From NCBI GenBank assembly GCA_907163345.1, contig CAJQUN010000009.1:2604001-2668000 (forward strand): a DNA stretch of 64,000 bases, read 5' to 3'. Source of the DNA: Haberlea rhodopensis. Lineage: Eukaryota; Streptophyta; Magnoliopsida; Lamiales; Gesneriaceae. Under the pieces are notes generated by a model that had not been told where the DNA came from, made no database searches, and saw only the letters and a list, made by a program, of their open reading frames with translations. Made by a program: the position numbers and the translations under genes. Positions 1 through 11,500 of the stretch are shown in pieces (positions within the stretch are counted from its first letter, which is position 1; each line of letters opens with the position of its first letter).

Positions 1-1358
1 ATAAAAGGAAGAAAGAGCTAGAAAGAGTAATGCATCAGTGGAAACATTCCTGTTGCTATAGCTTTTCTTGGCATTTGCCATATATCGAATTTTTCTTTTT
101 CTTTTTCACAAAGATGGGGGAGGGGATTTTTTTTTACATAGGATTAATTTCATACCATGTATAGCGGCAGCGGACGACGCAGAAAAAATATATAGGAGGC
201 AAAAAATATTAATATAAAAAAATAGAGGGACAAATATAATTTTTTTTTATTTTTATGGGTGAATGTAATTTTTTTTTAAATAATTTGTTTAGGATATTAA
301 AATAAAAGTTGGGCAATGGAGGAAAAATGACATCCCTTACTGCAATATGGCTCCACCACCGCATAGAGATGATCTAACCAATATGACTAAATAAGAATAA
401 AATTTTATCTATTAATGTCAGCTGGCGATCGTTTTTATAAGGTGTCAAAATTGAATCTTAGTCGAGAGAACTTCCTTCGTAATCGATGCGATCCAATTCG
501 ATTTTGAATTAGTTTGGACTAAAATAACTCTGAAATTCAAGAACCAACGATGTCAAGACCAAGAATTAGTCAGTAATATCATTGATACGAAAGAGTACCA
601 AACCATTGTGACAATGAGATATATCATATCATATATTAGTTGTTATGCAAATTATTGTCATAATATTGATTTATTTAACTAAAGAATTTATATTATAGTG
701 AAATTTCTGAGTATTATAATCGAAGTGACAAGATAACCATATCGACTACCACGAGATCTTTCTTGAAAATCATGATTATGACATTGTCTTGGATGCTTTT
801 TACGTTGTGGAATTATTAATTTTTTGTTTGCTTCCTTTTCTTGTCTCCTTTTTTAAGCCACCATGCCCCTATTGTAGAAGTAAAGAAATTTCAAGCCTAA
901 CAACATTTTAAAAAGAACATTTCGTACACTTTTTTTACACACAAATTTCCTTCATGATAAAATAATTAGAGAGAGAAAATTATTTTTTTGGAAAATGACA
1001 TTAATATGTAAAAATATATATTTTACATGATTTCCTTCCTTTTACCATATAATCCTCCACTCTACATATTTACCCCGATATTATTATATAAACATTTTTT
1101 TCTGACTTACACGTGAATTGAAAAAAATCAGTAGCTGATTTTATTTTTAGACTATATATTAGTATTGGAGTATAATAAGTTTATTCCCAAATAATTATAT
1201 AAAAATATTAATTTTTTTCAGTAATTGGGACAGCTCGGATGGCGAGTTTATTGCATATGGCTAATAAAAAATTTGTGGGTCCATTCTGATATTCAATAAT
1301 TAAGTACCTTAAGGTTCATGGTTTCCCACGTGTATGAAACAATATATATATATATATA

Positions 1359-1412
1359 CATTTGTTCGATTTTCATGAGTTGCAAGATGATGTAATTATT
1401 GAAGAAGAGGGG
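1359..1412 (+). mobile_element. Relic of the TRIM-like element (B box to polypurine tract)
   Basis: This short stretch matches the internal part of the element at 45314-45624. It has a TGTTCGATTYYCATGAG box, a GTTGCA..TGYAATTATTG stretch, and then a purine run (GAAGAAGAGGGG) where the better copy has TGGGGGAGGGA. The terminal repeats are not recognisable on either side. It is therefore called only as a fragment that shows the element is repeated in the genome. Confidence 0.35.
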
Positions 1413-2655
1413 CTGCTCGGAAGTATTAACAACCATACTAGGAGCACAATTCAAAACATGGCGTTTGAGATGACGTATAATTAAAAACATTTGAGTTGAA
1501 CCACTAGCACCGACAATTACTTTTAGTAAATTGAGAAGCATTCGATCATACTAAAAACTAATTAGAGAAAACTGTTCCAAAGATATTGTACAATGTGAGC
1601 TCAATAGAATAATTGATCAAACTTACCGAGTCTATAATTAAAAGGATGTAAAATTTAAGATAAATATACTATTTTATAGATATCTTACTTGAAATCCACT
1701 GATATTAAATATTATCTTGTAATAATTTACAGGATATATATACCACCAACATATATAACTAACTCTAATGACATGGCACACCCTGAAGTTAAGCTTAGCT
1801 TCAGCCATGCTATAGAGGTGAGGAGCACCGTTTATCCTCAAAATTCTTGGATCTTGTATTTTTTTGGGGATCCAAATTATATATGACTTTTAATATTGTC
1901 AGAACAATAATTATTGTTGGCAGATCAACTTTGTTGGAATCCCAAATCTTCCATGTCTAATTTTCTTGAACTTTGGAAAATTACACAACACATGCTAAAG
2001 GTAAATTTAAGATTTTAACAAGAATGCTCTGACAAAAATATTTGTTGATTTGCTAATATCAAAAGTCTTTACTTGTTGGAGATCCTAAATCTAATTATAT
2101 GGAGTCGGGATTCAAAAATATACGGGGCTGGCGGGGTTAGATAGGGGCTAAATGGATTTCATGATTTAGAAGGTTGAGCTAAAAAACTAAATTTTTAAAA
2201 ATTAACACTAAAAAAACTTTTTGTTTGAAAATTTGTATGATGCTGGAGCCCACCCTAACCCAAGGGTAACTCCACCTCTTATATTCATACTACATGTTTG
2301 TAATTCATCCAATATAACGTAGACAAAGCCATCTAGCTTTATTTCGCTTTTATCCAGTCAGTTGATGCAACAAAAAAAAACTCTGGGTTTCTCCCTTAAT
2401 AGTAATAGATAAAAGTTAAATTATAAAAGTTTTGTAAAAGCAACAAGAGAATTGTTCAAATATCAGTGAGTGGGACTTATTTCTTATAAATTATTTTAAA
2501 TAATTTCAAAATAACTATTAATATTTACTCCTTTAAGATATGAGTGGAAGTTGGTTTTTTTAGGTAAAATATACTGTTAATAAAAATAATCATAAAATAT
2601 CAAATCTCATATACAGAGTACGTACGCTTGTACAGTTGCTATCTTTATTATTTTG

Positions 2656-2657
<2 letters not shown>

Positions 2658-2699
<42 letters not shown>
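2658..2699. repeat. (TA)n microsatellite
   Basis: An uninterrupted alternating TA tract of about 42 bp in an intergenic region. Confidence 0.95.
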
Positions 2700-2701
<2 letters not shown>

Positions 2702-5700
2702 CGTTTTACGAGTAAATAATTGAAAATTGAGTTACATCACGTACAGATGTTTCCATGCCATATTAGTTGTGCCTTGTGGCCCTTTATGCATTTAATCTGG
2801 ACAGCTATATTCCTCTAATCTTGTACCATTATATCACACACCCTAACATAGGGATAGGCACTAATACAAAAAAAATTATAATGAATAATTCATGCTATAA
2901 TGTTATATTAAAATTAAAGGTTAATCTCGAACGAGAAACTCCTACCTATGTCAGGAACTCCTTGATCAAGCAGGTTGTAAATCGATGAATATGCACGGAT
3001 GACAAGATTCCGAGAGATAGAGTCAATATGATATCAATCACATGACAAACCCCAACAATATTTCAGTGAGAATTTTGCCTCACACGAGATTCGAACATGT
3101 GTTATATTGTTATATTGCTTAGGTTAGTTGATGATATCTTTAAGAGCAATTTAAAAACTCATCAACATTTGGATGAGATATAATAGTGTTGCATCTCTAG
3201 GACACTGTGCTCGTGAGGTAGCTACAAAACCAAGCTGTTATATCTGATAAATGCTGTAAAACACTAAAATAAAGTAAGGATGTATCAAAATGTGTGTTTT
3301 TGAAAGGAAAAAAAAAATGACATATTAAAAAATATGCAATTGTTTTTTGTGACTCATCGATTGCCACTCATTGGGATGCTAAATATGTTTTGTATGATAG
3401 TTACAATAATAATAAAATAATGATCCGTTAATCAATAAGTTTAATTTCAATGCAATGAGGATGTATATTAATAATTTTTTAGCCCAAATGGTTGATAATC
3501 ATAATGTGAGGGGCTCTTCTTTTATGCAACTTTAAATCAATCTTATCTGGAATAATCTTCCGCTGCAGGTATATCGAATACCCAATTATCTATTGTATTA
3601 AATTCCAACAGTAAGGATGTGGACTGTTGGGGTTATATGACATGCCCTCTGTACGCTCATAGACGAAGTGCTTCGTGCAGTCTATGGCTTAACAAACCTG
3701 ACCTATAGCAAAGTGATAAGCGTTTGATCCTAGCATGAACATTAACAAATATATACAATCAGGACATTAGATTGCAATTACAAATATGGAATCAGGATGG
3801 CTTGAAATGGCTCGATGACATGATAGATAACCCAGATAAGATATTGAGTTTGGGGCAAATTAATGTTAAAGAGACAAAGTCTATATATTGATTGAATTGA
3901 AAATGACATTCTATTCAAATTATTTTAGTATAGTTTCCGAATTATAATCCACAACTACCACCAAAAATTTCAAATTTTAATACATGCCAAGTCTAACTAT
4001 ATAACTCAGTTATGGGTGCTTGATGAAGTTGAACAGCTCAACAACCATTATGCATATGAGCTGACATCGAGCTCGCAACTCTTTGATTGCTCAAGTTGAA
4101 TAACTCGATAATAGTACTATTAATTGAACAATGACTACGTAACACATCCTTAATTAGTTCACATAATATCGCAGGTTGATTACATATGGTACAAGTAGAA
4201 TTCAAGTTGTCCCGATTCTCACGGAATAACCTTACTACGTTAGAGCAGAACAAAATGATCCGAGCTAAGCGAGTTCCTCCTCTGTCCACATGTGGGTTTA
4301 ACGGTCGGTCAACACGGATGCATTAATGGTGAGTAATGAGTGCAGATTTCCCGGGCACGTTAAGAGCTGATCGTGCCAAGATCGTGGGCAGATCATGCTC
4401 CGGTTTGACTGATCAAAATGTGTCGAACACACCACTATAAATGCAAGCATTAGACGTCATAAACAAGACATTCAATTGCTCCGAAAATAGTCTCTAAATA
4501 TACACCAGGTTCTTCATATTGTTCTTGAGTATATTGTGAAGAATCACTATGCACTTGCATGATCGTTTATTTTTCCGAGCACTCCTGATCGTCAGACTGA
4601 TCACATTGGGGATATTCTCGACTACAATCTAATCTTTTTTGTTTTCATGCTTACCCTGCTCGGCATACTTTGTTCGGACATCAGAAGCATAACCACTTAG
4701 ATATTTTCTGTTCGGAGTCTATTTGCTAGTGATCGGGAATCATCCAACAACATTGGATATATATAAATATGTATGTTCCGACATACATCTAGTAGAAGAA
4801 AAGTTTATATAATTTGTAAACAACTATACCAATTAAAATTACTGTAAAAACAGGGACTAATAGTATGAATTAAATCTTTACTTCACAGCTCACATTAGCC
4901 AATGTCGAAACGTACGTGCAGTACATTTTACGATAACGAGCATTGTAGTTATAAGTCGCATTTATGAATTTAGCAATTCTTATTTCAACTTCCTGGCCCT
5001 TTGACTTTTCTTTCTACGATATCTCTTCATTCGCATTTATAATGAAAGGACGCGCATAGTTAATGTTGCTTTCAGGACCACTCTTATAATTGCAAAAAAA
5101 TCAATATTCAAATTAAATTAATTGGACCATTCATAAAAATTATAGCCAACTGGATATTATGTCGACTTGTTAGGATATCACAAAACATGGCAAAATAACA
5201 ACGTCGACAGTAAAAATATAACTTCATTCAAAAACACCAATTATTTGTTTTTGGAGTGTAATAATTGTTCATGTTTGAAGAGCGATTGAAGATTGACGTT
5301 TGGCTGCTAAATAATTTAAAGATTATAGTTGCACCGTTACATACAACCAGTTATACCTTTCTGTAAAGCGGCGAGCGTTTTTTATATTGCAATTATCTTT
5401 TATTTTTGGGTTAATTCCATTATATGAAGTCCCATTACAAGATGTTAATGTTTATGGTGACCGACTACAATGTGTACATCGCGGGAGGATCTCCCTAAAT
5501 AAAAAAGCTTTCTCTAGATATACGGTTCGTGACAAAATTAGAAATTTGGATGGAGTGGGGAAATTAATTATGGAAATTTAGAAAAGTCGATAAATTAATT
5601 ATCGATTTATTTTAGATAAAAAGAGTTTATTAACTTAATCTATCTAAAAAATTATATATATCAAAAATCAAATTAAATTTTGCGATATAAAGACGTTTCA

Positions 5701-5843
5701 ACGTCAATTATTTTTCAGAACGACATTAACAAATAGGATGTTAGTTAACATGAAGCATGAGGAAACCAAATGATGTTCGAAATGTTCCAACCTTTTGTCA
5801 AAGTAAATTTGAGCTATCGACATGTCGTCAATTTAATATTATT

Positions 5844-5848
5844 AAATT
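5844..5848. repeat. Target-site duplication AAATT, left copy of outer LARD
   Basis: AAATT directly precedes the TGATACCCC start of the outer LTR. The same five bases follow the last base of the distal LTR at 21858-21862. A matching 5-bp duplication is what Ty3-type integration leaves, and it fixes both outer boundaries. Confidence 0.85.
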
Positions 5849-6491
5849 TGATACCCCGATATCTGGTGCGATTTGGACCCGAACTCTGTGGGTTCGACCC
5901 GATCTTGTAAGAAGCTAGAGATCATCCTATTAGGGATACTGGTGTTACCCTAGTGAAGGCATGTACTCTCCAAGACCTGACTTGGGCAAGACCTTCAGCT
6001 CGGCCACGAGAATGACCTCCATCTCGGCCACAACAGCTCGGTCTCGAGGAAGACCTCCATCTCGGCCACCCCAGGTCGGCACTCGAGGAAGACCTCCAGC
6101 TCGGCCACCCCAGCTCGGCACTCGAGGAAGACCTCCAGCTCTGCCACCCCAGGTCGGCACTCGAGGAAGACCTCCAGCTCGGACTCGAGGATGACCTCAG
6201 CTCGGCTTCGAGGAAGACCTACATCTCGGCCCAGTCTCATAGACACTAGAGACTATCTTACCTTGACCCGTTTGCCTTGGTCCATTTTTCTTTTACTAGG
6301 CCCGTTATCCTACTATTGAATTAGCCCATTGGAGTCCCATTTATCCTTAATATAAATAGTGAAGGAACAGTAGGGTTAGAGGGGGTCGCCTCTTTTTCTT
6401 CTTTCCCAGCAGCCCTCTCGGCGGGGCTCCCTTCCTCCTCCACCATTTTCGTTTCTTAGCTCATTCTTGTAAAGAAAACATGTAAATCACT
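5849..6491 (+). repeat. 5' LTR of outer LARD, first part
   Basis: It starts TGATACCCCGATATCTGG and aligns along its length with 21129-21728. The TATA-like region ATATAAATAG (6350-6359) lies before a leader rich in CTC and TTC, matching U3/R layout. The LTR is cut at 6491 by the nested gag-only element and continues at 17229. Confidence 0.85.
6043..6190 (+). repeat. 39-bp minisatellite inside the LARD LTR
   Basis: Units beginning CTCGAGGAAGACCTCC start at 6043, 6082, 6121 and 6160, a period of 39 bp. The 3' LTR has the same array starting at 21323, 21362 and 21401, one unit fewer. Because 39 is a multiple of three and the unit lacks stops, long open frames appear on both strands. They are repeat artefacts, not genes. 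Confidence 0.85.
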
Positions 6492-7884
6492 TGTTGGAAT
6501 CGAAGATGGGGGGTGAATGAGATTCCTTGGCTACTTTAGCGTTTTAAAATGAGTTTGAAAAACTAAAAGAGTTTTGCACTTTGCGGAAGCCTTGAGTCAA
6601 TCGATAAATAAAAAGAACAAAATAAATAAATGCGTAAAGGAACTAAAGCAATAAAAGACAAGAGATTTGTTATAGAAATTCGGCGATGAATCGCCTACGT
6701 CTCTTCTTCCCGGTTAGATAACCTTCAACCGAGGTTCCACTAGAACAATTGATCTTGGCCTTGAGGGCTCCAAGTTAGCCACAACACAACTCTTCCCGAG
6801 TTACAAAGCTCTTCCCGAGCACACTACTCTTCCCGAGTACACAACGCTCTTCCCGAGCACAATACTCTTCCCGAGTACACAAAGCTCTTTCCGAGCTACC
6901 AACACTCTTCACGAGTCTTCTTGGCCTTAAGGGCTCCAAGGATAGCCACACACTTGCACCAACTAGACTTGTTGATGACTTTACAATTTTCCAACTTGCT
7001 TTGGTGTTGGAGGACCTTTACAATGAATCAAACCAAAAACACCTTCACGGTGCACTCACACGAAGAAAACAAGACTCTAACAAAGAAGAGAATTACAAAC
7101 TCCAATACAACAACAATGTATGGAGATTGCAATACAATTTGAAATAATAATTATCAAGACTTTGTAGAAGTTTGTAGGCTTGTTCCTTAAAATGCTCCAA
7201 AGCATCCATATTTATAGTGTAGGAGGCCCCCTAGGCTCTTACTATCCGTTGCTATACATAAGGCTGAAATCACTCCTCGATCGCCTCAGCCATCGCCTCA
7301 GGCGATCTCCATCGCCGCGCCCCAACGGTCAGCATAAATCACGCATCGCCTCAGACGATGTCCCGATCGCCTCAGGCGATCCAAATTAAAATCCAATGTC
7401 GTAGCCTCAGCAGCCTAAAATCTTGCATCGCCTCGGGCGAAGTCTAGATCGCCTCAGGCGTTCAACGCATCGCCTCGGGCGATCATGCCATCGCCTCAAG
7501 CGATCTCCCCTGCGCGCATTCCCGCGCATGCCTCGGTGTCGCCTCTCTCGATGTGCGGGGCGATGTCGCTCCTGGTTGCCATCGCCTCAGGCGATGGTCA
7601 TCATCGCCTGGAGCGATCTTCCTCGCATGCTCGCCTAGCCATCGCCTCTATCGATGTGCGTGGCGATGCCTCTCCTGGCACGATGATCACCATCACCTGG
7701 GGCGATCCAGGCCAGAATATGCACACTCGATTTTCTTCATTCCAAACCAATTTTCATCACTTAATCTGCACACTAAATAGATGCATTAGTATAACAAACA
7801 CAAGTTTTGTTGATCATCAAAACTCAAAGATTGACCGGGGATAATTTAACGCATTAAACGCAACCATGCGTTTAAGGCTCAACA
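6492..7884 (-). repeat. 3' LTR of TR-GAG copy 1
   Basis: It begins TGTTGGAATCG and ends CAACA, and matches 15871-17223 throughout. Around 6780-6920 are repeated CTCTTCCCGAG/GAGCACA units. Around 7275-7710 is an array of GC-rich ATCGCC..GGCGAT palindromes. Short open frames over these arrays occur in both LTRs and are not supported as genes. Confidence 0.85.
7275..7710. repeat. Palindrome-rich ATCGCC/GGCGAT array in LTR
   Basis: More than ten copies of ATCGCC and GGCGAT arranged as ATCGCCTCAGGCGAT or ATCGCCTCGGGCGAT, each a near-perfect dyad of about 15 bp, separated by variable spacers. The sister LTR carries the same array at about 16620-17045, and copy 2 carries variants at about 54300-54660 and 58566-58920. 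The array is markedly richer in CpG than its surroundings. Confidence 0.85.
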
Positions 7885-7898
7885 ATCTCCCCATTTTT
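7885..7898 (-). promoter_or_regulatory. Polypurine tract of TR-GAG copy 1
   Basis: On the minus strand the sequence AAAAATGGGGAGAT runs directly into the TGTTGAGCC start of the 3' LTR, the position where plus-strand DNA synthesis is primed. Copy 2 has AAAAAGGGGGAGAT here, so this copy carries one substitution in the run. Confidence 0.75.
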
Positions 7899-8045
7899 GA
7901 TGATCACAAAACTTGATAAACTTCAATAAGTAATATGCATGTAATGTGAGTAAAATGACTCCCCTTAACAATTGCATAACACATACAAGTTAAACAAGTA
8001 AAGCATCAAACAAATAACTCTCCCCCTCAAACCATGCATACATAA

Positions 8046-8532
8046 TGTCACGGGATGAGAGCTTTCACCCAAACTTTCTCGAACCCGTGCGGCACTTGAC
8101 TAGTAACCCCGCGTCGCTAGCAAGTCAGCCTTCCTCCCGAGTTGGTTGCTAAAGTGCTAGAAAGAGAGAACACAAAGAGATTTGAGAGAATGCTTTGTAT
8201 TGCTTGAATACTTGATTGAAAACTTGATGATTACAAATGAACTCCTACCCCCTATATATACAAGTCCACCTCATCAATGGATGGTTGTGATCGATTTGAT
8301 CTAATGGTGGAGAATGACCTTCTAGGATCTTCTACACTTCTACATGTTTCTATAAGGTTCCATGGATATCTCCTACAAGATTCTAGAAAACTCTATATTA
8401 CAAAAGAATATACAAGTGGACCTAGAATCTTCCGGGGTGCTCTAAAGTGTTCTTCAAACTTCTGGGAGCTTCCGGAATGTCCCAAAGCCTCTTAATATGC
8501 CGGATTCCGCTAGAAAGTTCCGGAGTGTGACA
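8046..8532 (-). repeat. 3' LTR of chromovirus
   Basis: 487 bp, TGTCAC to GTGACA. Reading along both copies I found no mismatch with 13162-13648. A 72-codon open frame occurs identically in both LTRs and is a by-product of that identity. Confidence 0.93.
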
Positions 8533-8545
8533 TTCTCCCCCACCT
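8533..8545 (-). promoter_or_regulatory. Polypurine tract of chromovirus
   Basis: The minus-strand purine run AGGTGGGGGAGAA directly abuts the 3' LTR. The gag-pol stop codon at 8544-8546 overlaps the edge of this tract, so coding sequence runs right up to it. Confidence 0.85.
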
Positions 8546-11500
8546 AAGTTGGCGACGCCCTCGTCGCCTGCATATCACGGAACTCCTTGATCTTGTGTGC
8601 AAATTGCCACAAGTGGTCTTCGTGCTCCCAGCTAGACTCTGCCTCAGGTAGACCCTTCCATTGCACGAAGTACTCTGTGTATGGGGGAACTCCTCTTTTA
8701 CGTATCACTCGGTCCGCCAGAATCTCCTCTACGCTTTTGTCATAGGAAGTGACCACAGCAATTGGCGCCCGACGTGATGTCCCACGGCTTGGATCCTCCA
8801 TGTCTGCATGATATGGCTTCAGCTGACTCACATGCAACACTGGATGGATCTTTAACTTTGGCGGTAATTGTAGTCGATAAGACACTGTGCCTATACGTCG
8901 CTCGATGGGAAAGGGGCCTTCATATCTACGTATCAACCCCTTGTGTACTGGCCGCAATGATTTGAATTGTTGAGGTAGTAGCTTCACCATTACAAGGTCC
9001 CCTTCCTTGAACTCTACCGCTCGTCGCTTAAGATCTGCCCACTTCTTCATCTTTTTGGCGGCTTTGTTCAAGGATGCCCGAGCCAAGTCAGTCTCCTCTT
9101 GTATGGACTTGGCGAATGTGTATGCCGCGGGGCTGCTCCCTGTGTAGCCCGTGGCAATGTTATGTGGTGTCATCGGCTGTCTGCCTGTGGCTAACTCAAA
9201 TGGACTACGCCCAGTAGATTCGCTCCGCTGCAAATTATAAGAGAACTGGGCAGTGTCTAAGAGTTTTGCCCAATCTCGCTGGTTGGCACTCACATAGTGT
9301 CGTAAGTATAATTCCAGTAGCGCATTCACCCGCTCGGTCTGCCCATCCGTTTGCGGGTGGAAACTTGTTGAGAATGCAAGATCGGACCCCAAAAGCTTGA
9401 ATAGCTCGGACCAAAACTTCCCCGTGAAGCGAGGGTCGCGATCACTCACAATGGTCTTCGGAATGCCCCAATGCTTGACCACGTGCTTAGTGAAAAGCTT
9501 GGCTGTGTCAACGGCAGTGATGTCTGGCGGTGCAGCAATAAAGATAGCATACTTAGAAAATCTGTCCACCACAACAATGATAGTCCCGTACTCTTCTGAC
9601 TTGGGTAGTGCCGTAATGAAGTCCATTGATATGCTCTCGAACGGGTGCTCAGGAATGGGAAGTGGTTGTAGGAGACCGGCTGGCTGTTGTTGTTCCACCT
9701 TGTCTTGTTGGCACACAAGGCAAGTCCTCACATATGCCTCCACATCCTCCCGCATCCTTGGCCAATAATAAGAATCCTCCATGAGTGCCATAGTGCGATG
9801 CATCCCCGGGTGACCCGCCCACTTTGTATCATGACACTCCTTGAGTATTTCCCGGCGCAAATTCCCCCACTTGGGCACAAAGAGGCGGTCTCCCTTAGTG
9901 AATAGCAAGCCATCTCGAATCCAAAACCGTCGGGTTTTGCCTTCCCTAGCAAAGTCCATGATGTTCCTTGCCATCGGGTCTTGATCAAGCCCTTCCCGTA
10001 TGCGATCCTTCAACATGCTGGCGGGTTGGCTTATGGCTGCAAGCTCTACCTTCCGGCTTAAGGCATCGGCTACACGATTGGTTGTCCCCGGCTTGTACTC
10101 CAATGTGTAGTCAAACTCCGCAAGAAACTCCTGCCACCTTGCTTGCTTCGGAGTGAGCTTCTTTTGGGTTTGGAAGTAGCTTGTGGCAACATTGTCTGTC
10201 CGCACAATAAACTTGCTCCCAAGCAAGTAATGTCTCCATACTCGTAGACAATGGACCACCGCAGTCATCTCCTTCTCATGGACTGTGTAGCGCCGCTCGG
10301 CATCATTCAACTTGCGGCTCTCAAAGGCAATAGGATGCCCATTTTGCATAAGAACGCCCCCAATGGCATAGTCTGAGGCATCAGTGTGCACCTCGTATGG
10401 CTTTGTGTGATCCGGCAGGGCTAACACTGGTTGCTCCGTCACCTTTATCTTTAGCTCTTCAAATGCTTCCCGGCACTTTGGATCCCACTCCCACTTCTTG
10501 TTCTTCTTCAATAGATTAGTGAGGGGTGTGGCAATATTAGAATACCCCTGTATGAAGCGGCGGTAGTAGTTGGGGAACATTGGTTGGAGCCTCCCAATCA
10601 CGTATGGCCTTCACCTTGGCCTCTTCCATCATGATATGCCCCGTCTTGATGTTGTGGCCCAAGAATGACACCTCATCTCGGGCAAAAGAGCACTTCTCCA
10701 ACTTGATGTAAAGTTCATTCTCCCGAAGTGCCTGAAATACTTTTCTCAAATGCTCCACGTGTTCCTCCAACGTGGATGAGTAGATAACAATATCATCAAG
10801 GTAAACAACCACAAATTTATCCAAGTAGGGGTGGAATACCTTGTTCATGAGGGTGCAAAATGTGGCCGGGGCATTGGTGAGACCAAATGGCATAACTAGA
10901 AATTCATAAGACCCATACCTCGTGACCATGGCGGTCTTTGGCTCATCCCCTACTGGCAATCCGCACTTGCCAATATCCAGGACCGCAAGTCTATCTTTGA
11001 AAACCACTTGGCCCCTCCAAGTTGGTCGAACAATTCTCCAATGAGTGGTATAGGGTACTTGTTCCGGACCGTCAACTTGTTCAAGGCCCTATAGTCCACA
11101 CACATGCGTAGAGATCCGTCATGCTTCTTTTGAAAGAGCACTGGTGCACCATATGGGGACTTGGATGGCTGGATCATCCCCGCATCAAGTAGTTCTTTGA
11201 GTTGCTTCCTCAACTCCTCCAATTCAGGTGGTGCCATCCGATAGGGTGTGCGTGAGGGCGGGCTAGCATCCCCTACTAGCTCGATCTTGTGGTCCACGTC
11301 CCTCCTTGGTGGTAGCTTCTTTGGGAGCTCCTTTGGCATGATGTCCTTGAAGTCCTCAAGCACGACCTTGACTTCCATGGGCAACTTTCCCAAGCCCTCA
11401 GTCTTTGGCCCTTCGTCTATCTTAGGGACTATGGCATAGGTCTCCTCACTACGCCTAAGTCCCTTTGCGAATTGAATAGCCGACAACATGCTCGGCCCCT

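Larger units (their letters stand above)
1..5848. other. Gene-poor AT-rich flank with scattered element relics
   Basis: No coding region here can be supported: all open frames are short and have no recognisable motif. What can be seen is a fragment resembling the end of the hAT-like MITE family near 161-260 (a GCGG..CGGACG end followed by runs typical of the family), a TRIM-like relic (1359-1412), a (TA)n tract (2658-2699), and an LTR-like or promoter-like stretch near 4300-4760. The last has a TATA-like ACTATAAATG at about 4434 followed by a CAT- and CTC-rich leader, as in many gypsy LTRs. The rest shows nothing I can assign. Confidence 0.5.

Noticed and set aside
3060..3130. B-box-like motif (reverse complement of GATTCGAACATG)
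   Set aside because: On the minus strand a TGTTCGAATCTCG box is present, but no A box lies at the right distance and no A-rich tail follows, so a SINE call was not made.
5945..6246. Overlapping Pro/Arg-rich frames on both strands near the LARD LTR start
   Set aside because: Produced by the stop-free 39-bp minisatellite; the same occurs at 21241-21487.
7275..7710. CRISPR-like array because of regularly recurring palindromes
   Set aside because: Spacers are irregular in length and also repeat between copies, the array lies inside a plant LTR and is present in all four LTRs. It is an LTR repeat, not a CRISPR array.
8277..8495. 72-codon open frame in the chromovirus LTR (also at 13393-13611)
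   Set aside because: Its presence twice simply reflects identical LTRs. It has no motif or start context.
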